From an uncultured Verrucomicrobiaceae bacterium (GTDB taxonomy: Bacteria > Verrucomicrobiota > Verrucomicrobiia > Verrucomicrobiales > Verrucomicrobiaceae): a stretch of DNA of 62,136 nt. A program made the translations under genes and the position numbers. The notes under the pieces were generated by a model. The model was given only the letters and a program-made list of their open reading frames with translations. It was not told where the DNA came from and ran no database searches. Location of the stretch: positions 1 to 62,136 of the forward strand of contig CALMTT010000592.1 in the NCBI GenBank assembly GCA_937872615.1, in the 5' to 3' direction. This document shows positions 26,700 to 35,317 of the stretch, piece after piece. Numbering within the stretch: the first letter of the stretch is position 1; every line of letters starts with the position of its first letter.

Positions 26700-28615
26700 A
26701 ACACCTCCTCCTTCTCCTCGCCGCCACCAGCGCCCTCGCCGAGCACGCCGCGTGGACGCATCTGCAAAAGCTGCCCGTCACGCAAATCGGCCTGCAACGC
26801 GTGGAGCTTGATCCCGCATTGCTCGATGCCTCCGCTACGGCGCTGGGCGATTTGCGGCTCGTGAATCCGGCGGGAGAGGAGCGGCCCTTTGTCATTCTGA
26901 CGCCGCAGCAGCCGCAAAGGCACTCCGAGGCGGCGGCGGGCTTCAATCAGCGGCTCGAAGGGACGGTTTCTCGTTTCGAGTTTCAAGCGAGCGGCGGGAA
27001 AATGCTCAACGCGGTGTCGTTTCGCGTCGCGGGCTATGATTTCATCAAGGCGGCGACGCTCGAAGGCTCGCTCGATGGCATGAACTGGCAGCCGCTGGCC
27101 GAAAACACGCTCCTCTGCCGCCAGACTGGCTTTGAGAAGACCACGCTGCGTTTTGCGGAGGCGGCGTGGAGGCATTTCCGGCTCACGTTGGATGATCAAC
27201 GCTCCAAACCCGTCGTGATCGAAGGCGCGACGCTGCATGGCGGCAGCGATGAAGCGCCGAGTGTGGCGCAGGCGGCGACGATTTTGAGCCGCGAGGAGCA
27301 AAACGGCTCCACACGCCTGCGAATCGGCCTTGGGGCCGCGAACTTGCCTTTGGCGACGCTGCGACTGAAAACGCCGGAGAGCGTGTTTCAGCGCCAAAGC
27401 CGTGCTGGAGGCATCACCGGCTATTTTTTCCGTCTTCAACACGAAGGCCGCAGTGTGGAGGATGTGGAGCTGAAACTGAATCACAGCCATGGCAGCCGCG
27501 AACTCGATCTGATCATTGAAAACGGCGACAACCCGCCTCTGAAGATCGAGGGCGTCGAGGTGACGCGACATGTGCTGCCGCTGGTGTTTCAAGCGGACGT
27601 GGCGGGCGAGTGGCGGCTCTTTGCAGGCAATCCGCAGGCTTCCGCGCCGAGCTATGACCTCGCGAAAATGGCCGATGAACTGCGCCGTGCGCCGAGCACG
27701 CTCGTGAAAGCGGGCGAGGTGGCGGCGAATCCCGCTTTCCGTGCCGAAGCGGCGCTGCCTGCGACGGGTGAGGCGGGCGAGGTGCGGCTGGACACGCGTG
27801 GCTGGCAGTGGCGGCGTGAGATTGCACCTTCGGAGAAGGGGCTGCGCATCTTCCGCGTCGTTTTGGATGATCACGCGCTCACGTATGCATCGGCTTCATC
27901 GAGTGATCTGCGAGTCATCGCGGGTGATGGCGTGCTGGTGCGGCATTTGATGCAACGCAACGGTGGCACGACACTCGCGACGGCTGATTTCCAGCCACAT
28001 CCCGAAGAAAAACGTCCGAAGACCTCGCGCTGGCGCTTCAAGCTGCCGATGGCCGGTTTGCCGGTGAAGGCGCTGCGGCTCAAGACGAGTTCCACGTTGT
28101 TTGAGAGGTCGCTGACGGCTTATGAGATGGAAGAAGACCGCCGCACGGGCCGGATGGTGCCGCGCCAGCTCGGCTACGTTTTTTGGAAGAGCACGCCGGA
28201 TGCGGCGCAGCCGGAAATCCGCATCGAACTCACGCAAAGGCCGCGCGGCGATGAAATCCTGCTCGAAACCGACAATGGCGACAATCCCGCGCTGCAACTC
28301 AGCTCCGCGCAGTGGGAAAAGCCGGTCGTGAGCCTGCTTTTCGAGGCAAACGGCGGCGCGAGGCCGCTCCACCTGCTTTACGGCAATGCGAACGCCGTCG
28401 CGCCGCAGTACGACATCCAGCTCGTGCAGTCACGCTTTGAAAAAGCCGTGCATGTGGCCACGCAGCTCGGTGATGTGGAGGTGCTGGAGGCAATGAAGCC
28501 GCAGGCGGAGTCTCACAGCGGCAGTCCGTGGCTTTGGGCGGCGCTGGTGCTGGTCGTCGGTGGTTTGCTCTGGGTGGTGGCGAAGCTGCTGCCGAAGGTG
28601 GAGAGTGCGAAATGA
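26696..28615 (+). CDS. DUF3999 family exported protein
   Basis: The start at 26696 overlaps the DUF2339 stop. A signal peptide (MKHLLLLLAATSALAEHA) is followed by a ~590-residue periplasmic region with repeated beta-rich motifs, for example LDPALLDASATALGDLRLVN and LNHSHGSRELDLIIENGDN, with the related EILLETDNGDN later. The C-terminus has one membrane helix (LWAALVLVVGGLLWVVAKLL). This matches DUF3999, the usual partner of DUF2339. Role unknown. Its stop overlaps the following methyltransferase start, so three genes are translationally coupled. Confidence 0.88.
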   Translation: MKHLLLLLAATSALAEHAAWTHLQKLPVTQIGLQRVELDPALLDASATALGDLRLVNPAGEERPFVILTPQQPQRHSEAAAGFNQRLEGTVSRFEFQASGGKMLNAVSFRVAGYDFIKAATLEGSLDGMNWQPLAENTLLCRQTGFEKTTLRFAEAAWRHFRLTLDDQRSKPVVIEGATLHGGSDEAPSVAQAATILSREEQNGSTRLRIGLGAANLPLATLRLKTPESVFQRQSRAGGITGYFFRLQHEGRSVEDVELKLNHSHGSRELDLIIENGDNPPLKIEGVEVTRHVLPLVFQADVAGEWRLFAGNPQASAPSYDLAKMADELRRAPSTLVKAGEVAANPAFRAEAALPATGEAGEVRLDTRGWQWRREIAPSEKGLRIFRVVLDDHALTYASASSSDLRVIAGDGVLVRHLMQRNGGTTLATADFQPHPEEKRPKTSRWRFKLPMAGLPVKALRLKTSSTLFERSLTAYEMEEDRRTGRMVPRQLGYVFWKSTPDAAQPEIRIELTQRPRGDEILLETDNGDNPALQLSSAQWEKPVVSLLFEANGGARPLHLLYGNANAVAPQYDIQLVQSRFEKAVHVATQLGDVEVLEAMKPQAESHSGSPWLWAALVLVVGGLLWVVAKLLPKVESAK

Positions 28616-29505
28616 CTCCCGAACCGTTTTCCAGCTTCATGGCGCGTGCGCTGTTTGATCCGCAGCGCGGCTACTACACGCGGAACATCAAGACCGTCGG
28701 TGCTCGCGGAGACTTCAGCACGTCGGCGACGCTTTCGCCAGAGCTGGGGAAACGCATCGCGGCGTGGCTGAAGGGAGCGCGGAATGTGATCGAGATCGGC
28801 GCGGGGAATGGGCAGCTCATGCAGCAGGTCCAGCGGTCGCTGGGTCTGCTGAAGTGCTGGCGGATGCGGTTTCACATCGTGGAGACCTCGCCGGTGCTGC
28901 GTGTGCAGCAGCAGAAGCGTCTCAAAAGCGTGACATGGCATGAGACGATCGAATCCGCGCTCGCGGCGACCAGAGGTGATGCGTGGATTTATCACAATGA
29001 GCTTCTCGATGCTTTCCCGGCCACGTTGATCGAGTGGCGTGATGGCCGATGGCATGAAGTTTGGGTGCCGGAGGAGCTGCGGCCACTCGAAATCGATCCG
29101 CAGCCCTTCTCCGCGCTGCGCTGCGAAACCTTCGCCGAAGGCCAGCGCTGCGAAATCCATCCCAGCATCCGCGACTGGCTGCGAAACGGTTTCACCGGCT
29201 GGAGACGCGGCCAGATGCTCACCATCGATTATGGCGACGAGTTCCCCGCCCTGTATCACCGCAGGCCCGGCGGGACCTTGCGAGGCTACTTGATGCATCA
29301 GCGGCTTTATTGGCCGGAGCTGCTGCAAAGCCCTGGCCGCATGGATTTGACGGCTGACATCAATTTCACCGACTATCGCGCCTGGTGCCGAGAACTGGGC
29401 TGGGCAGAGTTGAGCTATCAAACCATGGCCGAGTGGGCCGGCTACGGTGAATCGGATGGCGCAGGTGGGGCCTTCAAGTGTGTTATTCACCAGCGACACG
29501 CTTGA
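28612..29505 (+). CDS. MidA/NDUFAF7-like SAM-dependent methyltransferase (DUF185)
   Basis: The 297-aa protein begins with SFMARALFDPQRGYYTR and continues with GDFSTSATLSPELG. The SAM site is VIEIGAGNGQLMQQV, and WIYHNELLDAFPATLIEWRD is the family's conserved acid-containing strand. In mitochondria the homologue methylates an arginine of complex I; the bacterial target is not known. The start overlaps the DUF3999 stop by 4 nt. The C-terminus is slightly shorter than typical members (~350-400 aa), as it lacks part of the insertion before the last strands. Confidence 0.85.
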   Translation: MTPEPFSSFMARALFDPQRGYYTRNIKTVGARGDFSTSATLSPELGKRIAAWLKGARNVIEIGAGNGQLMQQVQRSLGLLKCWRMRFHIVETSPVLRVQQQKRLKSVTWHETIESALAATRGDAWIYHNELLDAFPATLIEWRDGRWHEVWVPEELRPLEIDPQPFSALRCETFAEGQRCEIHPSIRDWLRNGFTGWRRGQMLTIDYGDEFPALYHRRPGGTLRGYLMHQRLYWPELLQSPGRMDLTADINFTDYRAWCRELGWAELSYQTMAEWAGYGESDGAGGAFKCVIHQRHA

Positions 29506-29512
29506 AGCGACA

Positions 29513-29616
29513 GCAAAGTAGCCATCTCGCTCCGTCGAGATGAGCAAAGGACTCTCGCTCACGCCGGGGCTTGCAGGGCGCTGGGTTCCTCTCGCGGAGC
29601 GAGAGGACTACTTTGC
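29513..29616. repeat. Inverted REP pair (BIME-like) with GTAG heads
   Basis: The 22-nt arms GCAAAGTAGCCATCTCGCTC... (29513-29534) and its inverse (29595-29616) match at 20 of 22 positions. Each arm carries GTAG next to its own hairpin: CATCTCG-ctccgt-CGAGATG in the left arm, and CCTCTCGC-gga-GCGAGAGG in the right arm region. The pair lies between convergent genes ending at 29505 and 29649. The layout is that of bacterial REP doublets mobilised by REP-associated tyrosine transposases. Confidence 0.6.
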
Positions 29617-29648
29617 TTCGCGGAATGGCTGCCTCTGGGACTTCCGCT

Positions 29649-31727
29649 TCACTTCAAGCTGAGCTTCGTGATCTCCTCGCTGCTCAATGCCTTGCCAAAC
29701 ACCGCCACTTCATCCAGGCGGCCTTCCCAGTTGTCGGTGTTGTCGCTGCGGCCGGCGAGGAAGACGGAAGGGATATTAACGGCGGGTGCCATCGCTTCGA
29801 GGTCGAGGATGCCATTCACATAGACGAGCACCTTGCCGCCCTTTCGCACGAGGGCGATGTGCTGCCAGGTCCAGCGTGGCAGCTCGGTCTTGCCGACGAA
29901 TTGGGCTTCACCGACTTGCAGCACGAGCTTGCCGGTGTTTCCGCTTTTGCCGCCGATGCCGAGGTGCTCGCCGAAGGCGCTCACGCCGTGGTTGTGATCG
30001 CGGGAGTAAAACCAGCCGCAGAAGTCGCGGGCGTCATTCGGCATGCCGTTCCAGATCCACAGCGAGAGCGTGTAGTCCTCGCCGAGCTGCGTGAACTCGC
30101 TGGCGAGGCGGCCACCGACGAAGTGTGGGGTGCGATTGATCTCGCCGCCGCAGAATTGAGCCGCGTGCGGGCCATCGAGGTAATAGGCGACACCGCCTTC
30201 GTAGGCGGCGTGATGCTGATGCTTGCTCGAATCGGTGGCGATGGGGCCGGTGAACTCGTTCAAGCGCCAGTGAGCAATCGGGCCGAGGGCCGCGGTGGCT
30301 TTCGTCGCCGGTCCGGCGCTGAGGTGCCAGGGCTTGCGCGGGGCCTTGCTCACCGTTTCGAGCAATCCGATGGCGGCCTGCGTGATCTTCGGCTCGGCCA
30401 TGACCTCAAGACCGGCGGAACGGGCCGCCCAGGTGTTGTAACCGCCCCAGGCGTGCATCTCCGGCGGCGGGATGTAGCCATCGCCGCCGTTCGCCAGCTC
30501 GATGACCATGGTGTGCGGTAGCGGGCTGGCGGCTTTGATCTTCAGGCCGGTGATCGCGTAGGTCTCATTCGGCGTGGTGGCGATGCCGATGGGGCCGATG
30601 CGCAGGGCCTGCACGACGATCTCCGTCTGCTGGCGCTCATGCAGGAGGATCTGCTCGCGGGCATAGACCTCCGTCGGCGTCTTCGCCAAACGATCGCCCA
30701 TCTCCGCGACGATGCGCTGGGCCCATTCGAGGCGCTGTTTGTCCGGCACGCGGTATTTCAGAGTCATGCGCCGTTCCGCCATGGCGACATCGACATCGCT
30801 GCGATACTCGATTTGCGTGTAAGCCTTCATCGCGATGTCGAGCAGGCCCTGCGTGTACTCGTCGATGGTCGGTTTCGGGCGGTCTTTCTCCGGCACTTTG
30901 TAATCGACGCGGTAGATGTCACCGCTGCAACCGTGGGACATGATGCCGACCATGCCGCCCTGCGGGTCGATGCGCTGTTTGAGGCCCTCCGAGAAGAGGC
31001 CGAAGTAGTCGGCGCTGATGTCCTTGTCGCCAAAGTAGTGCATGGAAAAGTTCGCCAGCACAGCGAGCGGCTTGCCCTCGGCGCTCTGGATGGAGATGAG
31101 CGAGAGATCGGGGTCCTCGGGGCCGGATTCGCCCGTCACATCATCCCACACGCGACCCGCGTGCATGTTGGCCCGCACCGTCAGGTTGCCGAAAGGGTCC
31201 TCTGTCACGCGATCAGGCCGTTTGATCCACTGACGCAGCGCGGTGAAGGCCGCCGCGTCCTCCTTCGCAAAACCGATGCGGGCCGGTTTGAGGGCCTTTT
31301 GCGCCGCTGCAATGGCTTCGACGAGTTTCTCCTTCAAAAAGGGCACATAAGCCGGATCGGCCTCCGTGCCGAGACAGCCCATCGAAGCCGGTGCCGTGTG
31401 CGAATGCGTGGCCGAGATAAGCATGTGATCGGCGGCGATGCCCGTTTTCGCAGCGGCAGCCTTCTTCGCGTCGTCGAGCAACTCCCGCCCCATCATGCAG
31501 CTATCCACCACCACAATGGCCACCGACTCCTTTCCATCCGTGGCCACGATGGCGCGGGCATCCACGCGGGTGTTGATCTTGTCGATGTAGCGGCTGAGCA
31601 TCCCGCCATTCACCAGCACCGGCAGCTTCGGCGGCGTGATGTCAATCACTGCCGCCCCGGCCTGGAACTCCGCGTGCAGCGGTTGAAGAGCGAGAAGAGC
31701 AAGCAGCGGGAGAAGTCGGCGGATCAT
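29649..31727 (-). CDS. Neutral/alkaline ceramidase-like protein with C-terminal LamG domain
   Basis: A signal peptide (MIRRLLPLLALLALQPLHA) leads into a ~450-residue domain of the neutral/alkaline non-lysosomal ceramidase N-terminal type: AAVIDITPPKLPVLVNGG, ISATHSHTAPASMG, and NFSMHYFGD. Residues ~485-690 form a concanavalin A/LamG-like domain (GPIAHWRLNEFTG, LSLWIWNGMPNDARD). True ceramidases split ceramide into sphingosine and fatty acid; PVC bacteria have many paralogues of unproven substrate. The LamG domain suggests binding to a carbohydrate or cell surface. Confidence 0.85.
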   Translation of the reverse strand: MIRRLLPLLALLALQPLHAEFQAGAAVIDITPPKLPVLVNGGMLSRYIDKINTRVDARAIVATDGKESVAIVVVDSCMMGRELLDDAKKAAAAKTGIAADHMLISATHSHTAPASMGCLGTEADPAYVPFLKEKLVEAIAAAQKALKPARIGFAKEDAAAFTALRQWIKRPDRVTEDPFGNLTVRANMHAGRVWDDVTGESGPEDPDLSLISIQSAEGKPLAVLANFSMHYFGDKDISADYFGLFSEGLKQRIDPQGGMVGIMSHGCSGDIYRVDYKVPEKDRPKPTIDEYTQGLLDIAMKAYTQIEYRSDVDVAMAERRMTLKYRVPDKQRLEWAQRIVAEMGDRLAKTPTEVYAREQILLHERQQTEIVVQALRIGPIGIATTPNETYAITGLKIKAASPLPHTMVIELANGGDGYIPPPEMHAWGGYNTWAARSAGLEVMAEPKITQAAIGLLETVSKAPRKPWHLSAGPATKATAALGPIAHWRLNEFTGPIATDSSKHQHHAAYEGGVAYYLDGPHAAQFCGGEINRTPHFVGGRLASEFTQLGEDYTLSLWIWNGMPNDARDFCGWFYSRDHNHGVSAFGEHLGIGGKSGNTGKLVLQVGEAQFVGKTELPRWTWQHIALVRKGGKVLVYVNGILDLEAMAPAVNIPSVFLAGRSDNTDNWEGRLDEVAVFGKALSSEEITKLSLK

Positions 31728-31830
31728 GGTCCGGAGAATACGGGGGCTATGTCACAAGCCTTTTACGAGAAGTTGGTGCACGAAGTCTTGTTACTCCTTG
31801 CAATCCGCTCGACGCCATAAACGATGTGTA

Positions 31831-32409
31831 ATGAGATCCTACAACCTTAGTCAGATTCGTGAGTGGCTCGATAGTTCGGCATTCTTTGAGCATGATAAAG
31901 AAGAGCTGGAGGATATTCGCGAGACAATTGGACGTCGACTCGCAGATATCGAAGATGAAATGGATTCCGCCGATCGTGGCTACCATAATGCTGAGCCAGT
32001 CAATCCAGGAGACGTGTGGACAATAGGATTGGGCTATTCGGAGAAGATTAGAGACTACGCCGTAATCGCAGTTCCGAATGATGCGCGAAACTTGGCTATC
32101 GTGGTGCCCAGCACAACCGTGATCCGTGGTTCTGCATTTGAGATTCAGAGGAGCAAATCCTCAAAGAAGAGCGTTTGGAATGTTCCTGGGCTTCTGTCCC
32201 TCGATGTCAGCAAAATCAGATCTGGCAAAAAAGTTGGAACTGTAGGTCTAGAAGAGCTTCTCCAGATTTTGCAGGCAATTGATGCGGCGCTGAAACTATC
32301 TGAGCAGTTCGAATCTATTCCGAAACTGATGGAGGCAGCGGCTCGCAAAGCGAATAAACCGAAGAGCATTTTTGCCTACATTAAAGAGGAAGAGCACCAA
32401 ATAGAGTAG
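31831..32409 (+). CDS. MazF/PemK-like fold protein with N-terminal extension (putative)
   Basis: From the ATG at 31831 the protein has 192 residues. Residues ~58-150 fit the PemK/MazF pattern: VNPGDVWTIGLGYSEKIRDY, AIVVPSTTVIRGSAFEI, NVPGLLSLDVSKIRSGK, then VGTVGLEELLQILQAIDAAL. In MazF-type toxins these strands form an mRNA endonuclease. The first ~55 residues are acidic and helical (DKEELEDIRETIGRRLADIE), and might act like a fused antitoxin or dimerisation element. The gene is AT-rich against GC-rich neighbours, alone, and without a partner gene, which suggests transfer. Toxin activity is inference. Confidence 0.5.
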   Translation: MRSYNLSQIREWLDSSAFFEHDKEELEDIRETIGRRLADIEDEMDSADRGYHNAEPVNPGDVWTIGLGYSEKIRDYAVIAVPNDARNLAIVVPSTTVIRGSAFEIQRSKSSKKSVWNVPGLLSLDVSKIRSGKKVGTVGLEELLQILQAIDAALKLSEQFESIPKLMEAAARKANKPKSIFAYIKEEEHQIE

Positions 32410-32424
32410 GCGAGCAGGAGGAGA

Positions 32425-33699
32425 TCACACAAAATCCGTGATCGAGCCGAACTCGGCGTCGAAGAGGCGGCGGTAGGTGCGGAAGGCGAAGCGGTCGGTC
32501 ATGTTGGCGATCCAATCGCAGACGAGGCGGGCGCGAGTTTTGGCATCCGGCGCGGTGGCGATCTCCGTTTCGAGGGCTTCGGGCATCAAACGGAGGCCTT
32601 TAGGCTGGGCGGGCTCGATGTAGCGATCGCGAAGCACGCCGAAAAGCTGCTGGAGAATGTAGTCGGCCTTGTGATCGAGCTGCTGGAGCTGTGGGCTGCG
32701 GAAGACGAGTTCGAGAGAGATTTTTTTATGCAGATCGGCGCGGGCACGCAGCGCGGGATCGATCTGAAGCTCGAACTGATGACGGCGGGTGCTGGCGCTG
32801 AGGAAATTTGCGGTGGGGACGAGCTTCGTGGCGCGGATGCAGTCGCCGATGAGGCGATTCAGGCGGCCTTCGACGCGGTCTTCACGCATGGCTTTGCAGA
32901 GGAAGGCGACCCACTCGGCCTGCGAAGCGTCGAGGGACTGTTTTTCGGCCCAGCGTTCCAGGTGGGTGACGTTGATGAATCCGGCGCGGATGCCATCGGC
33001 GAGGTCGTTGAGCGAGTAGGCGGTGTCGTCCGCCCAGTCCATGATCTGGCATTCGATGCTCTTGAAGCCGTTGCGGGGCTTGCCGGGTGTGAGTTCGACG
33101 GGGAAGGCCTGGCCGCCCATGGCGAAATCGAGCCAGGTTTCCTGGTCGTCGTAGAGGTAGTGGTTGGTTTTGCCGGCGGGGCGCTCGGTGAAGAGCGTTT
33201 TGTATTTCAGCACGCCATCGAGAAGGGCACGCGAGGGATTCATGCCAGCGCGGCCTTCGCTAAAGAGAGTCTGCGTGAGGATGCGGAGGGTCTGCGCATT
33301 CCCCTCAAAGCCGCCGTAGGGCTCCATGAGCCGGTGCAGCGTGCGCTCGCCCGCATGGCCGAAGGGCGGATGGCCGAGGTCGTGGCTCAAGCAGGTGCTT
33401 TCGACAAGATCGGGGTCGATGAAGCATTCGTCATCGAGCACGCCGCCCTGCTGGCGGAGCCATCCGCAGATGCTGCGGCCGATTTGAGCAACCTCGATGC
33501 TGTGCGTGAGCCGCGTGCGGTAGAAGTCGTATTCGCCGGAGAGGAAGACCTGCGTCTTGCTCTGCAAACGGCGGAAGGCACTGCTGTGGATGATGCGGTC
33601 GCGGTCGATCTGGAAGGCGCTGCGGTATTCGCCGTCGAAGACTTTACGCTCATGGAGCGTGGCGGTGTCGAAGGCGTTGTAGAAGCGGTTGGCGGGCAT
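32425..33699 (-). CDS. dgt: Deoxyguanosinetriphosphate triphosphohydrolase-like protein
   Basis: The 424-aa protein has the HD-domain metal site of dGTPases: RLTHSIEVAQIGRSI, STCLSHDLGHPPFGHAGE with the HD pair, and DWADDTAYSLNDLADG. The N-terminus (DRDRIIHSSAFRRLQSKTQV) is the family signature. It splits dNTPs into deoxynucleosides and tripolyphosphate, controlling nucleotide pools. The start at 33699 is preferred because the longer frame lacks family similarity. It sits downstream of the tsf terminator and is probably transcribed separately. Confidence 0.9.
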   Translation of the reverse strand: MPANRFYNAFDTATLHERKVFDGEYRSAFQIDRDRIIHSSAFRRLQSKTQVFLSGEYDFYRTRLTHSIEVAQIGRSICGWLRQQGGVLDDECFIDPDLVESTCLSHDLGHPPFGHAGERTLHRLMEPYGGFEGNAQTLRILTQTLFSEGRAGMNPSRALLDGVLKYKTLFTERPAGKTNHYLYDDQETWLDFAMGGQAFPVELTPGKPRNGFKSIECQIMDWADDTAYSLNDLADGIRAGFINVTHLERWAEKQSLDASQAEWVAFLCKAMREDRVEGRLNRLIGDCIRATKLVPTANFLSASTRRHQFELQIDPALRARADLHKKISLELVFRSPQLQQLDHKADYILQQLFGVLRDRYIEPAQPKGLRLMPEALETEIATAPDAKTRARLVCDWIANMTDRFAFRTYRRLFDAEFGSITDFV

Positions 33700-33741
33700 T
33701 TCGGATGAGGCTAGCGCAGGTTTCGGCACGGCGGAAACATG

Positions 33742-33772
33742 AAAAAAGGGCGGATCGTGATGATCCGCCCTT
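33742..33772 (-). terminator. Rho-independent terminator of rpsB-tsf
   Basis: On the minus strand the sequence reads GGGCGGATC, a 5-nt loop, GATCCGCCC and then TTTTTT. This is a strong 9-bp stem (11 bp counting flanking A/T pairs) with a U-tract. It starts about 30 nt after the tsf stop and is oriented for that operon. Confidence 0.85.
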
Positions 33773-33799
33773 CTCGTGTGATTTCTGGCTGTGCAGCTC

Positions 33800-34399
33800 T
33801 TAGACTTCCTCACCGACGGCGTAGCGCACGAAGCGACGCACGACGAGGTTTTCGCCGAGTTCGGCGATCTTGCTCTTCACGAAGTCACCGATGGTCTGGT
33901 CGGGGTTCTTGATGAAGGCCTGCTCGAGGAGGCACTGCTCGGCGAAGATCTTGTCGATCTTGCCCTGCACGATCTTCTCGATGATGGCGGCGGGCTTGTC
34001 CTTGATCTGCTCAGCGGCGATTTCCTTCTCCTTGGCGATGAGGGCCTCGGGGATTTCTTCGCGGCGGATGAATTTCGGGCTCGCGGCAGCGATGTGAAGG
34101 CTGATGTCGCGCACGAAGGCCTGGAAGATTTCGTTGCGGGCAACGAAGTCGGTCTCGCAGTTCACCTCGATGAGCACGCCGATGCGGCCTGCCATGTGGA
34201 TGTAGGAGGAGATGATGCCTTCCTTGGTCTGGCGGTCGCCTTTGGAGCCGGCCTTGGTGATGCCCTTCTTGCGAAGGATGGTTTCGGCCTTCTCGATGTC
34301 GCCACCGGCTTCAGCGAGGGCTTTTTTGCAATCCATCATGCCTGCGTTGGTCTTTTCACGCAGGGCCATGACGACTTTAGCGGAGATTTCTTCTGCCAT
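33800..34399 (-). CDS. tsf: Elongation factor Ts (short form)
   Basis: Residues 1-55 are the UBA-like N-terminal domain (VMALREKTNAGMMDCKKALAE) with the conserved DxxKCKKAL region. The core domain follows: INCETDFVARNE-type sequence (VNCETDFVARNEIF), then HIAAASPKFI. At 199 aa it is shorter than the ~280-aa E. coli protein and closer to Thermus-type EF-Ts, with only one core subdomain. It recharges EF-Tu with GTP. It lies 28 nt after rpsB in the usual operon order and is followed by a strong terminator. Confidence 0.95.
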   Translation of the reverse strand: MAEEISAKVVMALREKTNAGMMDCKKALAEAGGDIEKAETILRKKGITKAGSKGDRQTKEGIISSYIHMAGRIGVLIEVNCETDFVARNEIFQAFVRDISLHIAAASPKFIRREEIPEALIAKEKEIAAEQIKDKPAAIIEKIVQGKIDKIFAEQCLLEQAFIKNPDQTIGDFVKSKIAELGENLVVRRFVRYAVGEEV

Positions 34400-34427
34400 G
34401 ATCGGTCTGGGGTTGGGGGATAAAGGT

Positions 34428-35120
34428 TTACTTCTTCGCTTCGGCCGTGGCGACGATGACGGGGTCGATCAGCTTCTGCAGGATGATGCGGATGGAGCGG
34501 ATGGCGTCGTCGTTGGCGGCGATCGGGTAATTGATGAGGGAGGGGTCGGCGTTCGTGTCCACGAGGGCCACGATCGGGATGCGCAGGCGGCGGGCTTCGG
34601 CGACGGCGATGTGCTCGCGGGCGGCATCGACGATGACGACGGCGTCAGGCAGGCGGTCCATGTGGCGGATGCCGCGGAGGTTGCGCTCGAGCTTGATGCG
34701 CTCGCGGTTGAGGGAGGCGAGCTCCTTCTTGGACATCTGCTTGAACTCAGGCTTCTTCTCGATGTCCTCGAGGTAGTTCAGGCGGGCGATGGATTTGCGC
34801 AGCGTCTCGTTGTTCGTGAGGGTGCCGCCGAGCCAGCGGTGGTTCACGTAGAACTGGTGGCAGGCTTCCGCGGCCTGTTTTACGGCTTCTTGGGCCTGGC
34901 GCTTGCAGCCGACGAAGAGGACCTTCTTGTTCTTGCGGGCGAGTTCGCTGAGGAAGTCAGCGGCCTTGTCGATCTGATTGACGGTCTCCTCGATGTTGAG
35001 GATGTGGATGTTGTTGCGGGAGCCCATGATGAATTTTTTCATCTTGGGGTTCCAGCGCTTGGTCTGGTGTCCAAAGTGGACGCCAGCTTCGACGAGTTCG
35101 GCGAGTACGGGGGATGACAT
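34428..35120 (-). CDS. rpsB: 30S ribosomal protein S2
   Basis: The 230-aa protein has the S2 signatures [19 protein letters not shown] and [14 protein letters not shown] near the start, and [20 protein letters not shown], then [15 protein letters not shown] in the second half. The start at 35120 gives the standard N-terminus; the frame opens farther upstream but that part is leader. It precedes tsf with 28 nt between them. Confidence 0.96.
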   Translation of the reverse strand: MSSPVLAELVEAGVHFGHQTKRWNPKMKKFIMGSRNNIHILNIEETVNQIDKAADFLSELARKNKKVLFVGCKRQAQEAVKQAAEACHQFYVNHRWLGGTLTNNETLRKSIARLNYLEDIEKKPEFKQMSKKELASLNRERIKLERNLRGIRHMDRLPDAVVIVDAAREHIAVAEARRLRIPIVALVDTNADPSLINYPIAANDDAIRSIRIILQKLIDPVIVATAEAKK

Positions 35121-35255
35121 GTGGTATCTGAGGTGCCTTTTCTTCCGCACACACTCACGAGGAGCATGCTCTGGCCCGCGAAGGGGCTGATTCGGTGGAT
35201 CGGGCTGCGTTTCGGCCTTTGTCCCGACCAACATGGCCGGGCGAAAGGGGCCGCG

Positions 35256-35283
35256 ATGGTAGCGGCGACCACCCCGGCGGCAA
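35256..35283 (-). promoter_or_regulatory. Probable promoter of rpsB-tsf
   Basis: On the minus strand, TTGCCG and TACCAT are separated by 16 nt, close to the sigma-70 consensus. The position leaves a leader of about 130 nt before the rpsB start codon, in line with ribosomal operons that are autoregulated through their leader. This is a visual match only. Confidence 0.4.
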
Positions 35284-35317
35284 GCGGTTTTTAGCCCTGA
35301 AACGGCCGCCAAAGGCC

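Noticed and set aside
35121..35300. Riboswitch before rpsB
   Set aside because: Length and position fit a ribosomal-protein leader, and no known riboswitch core is visible.
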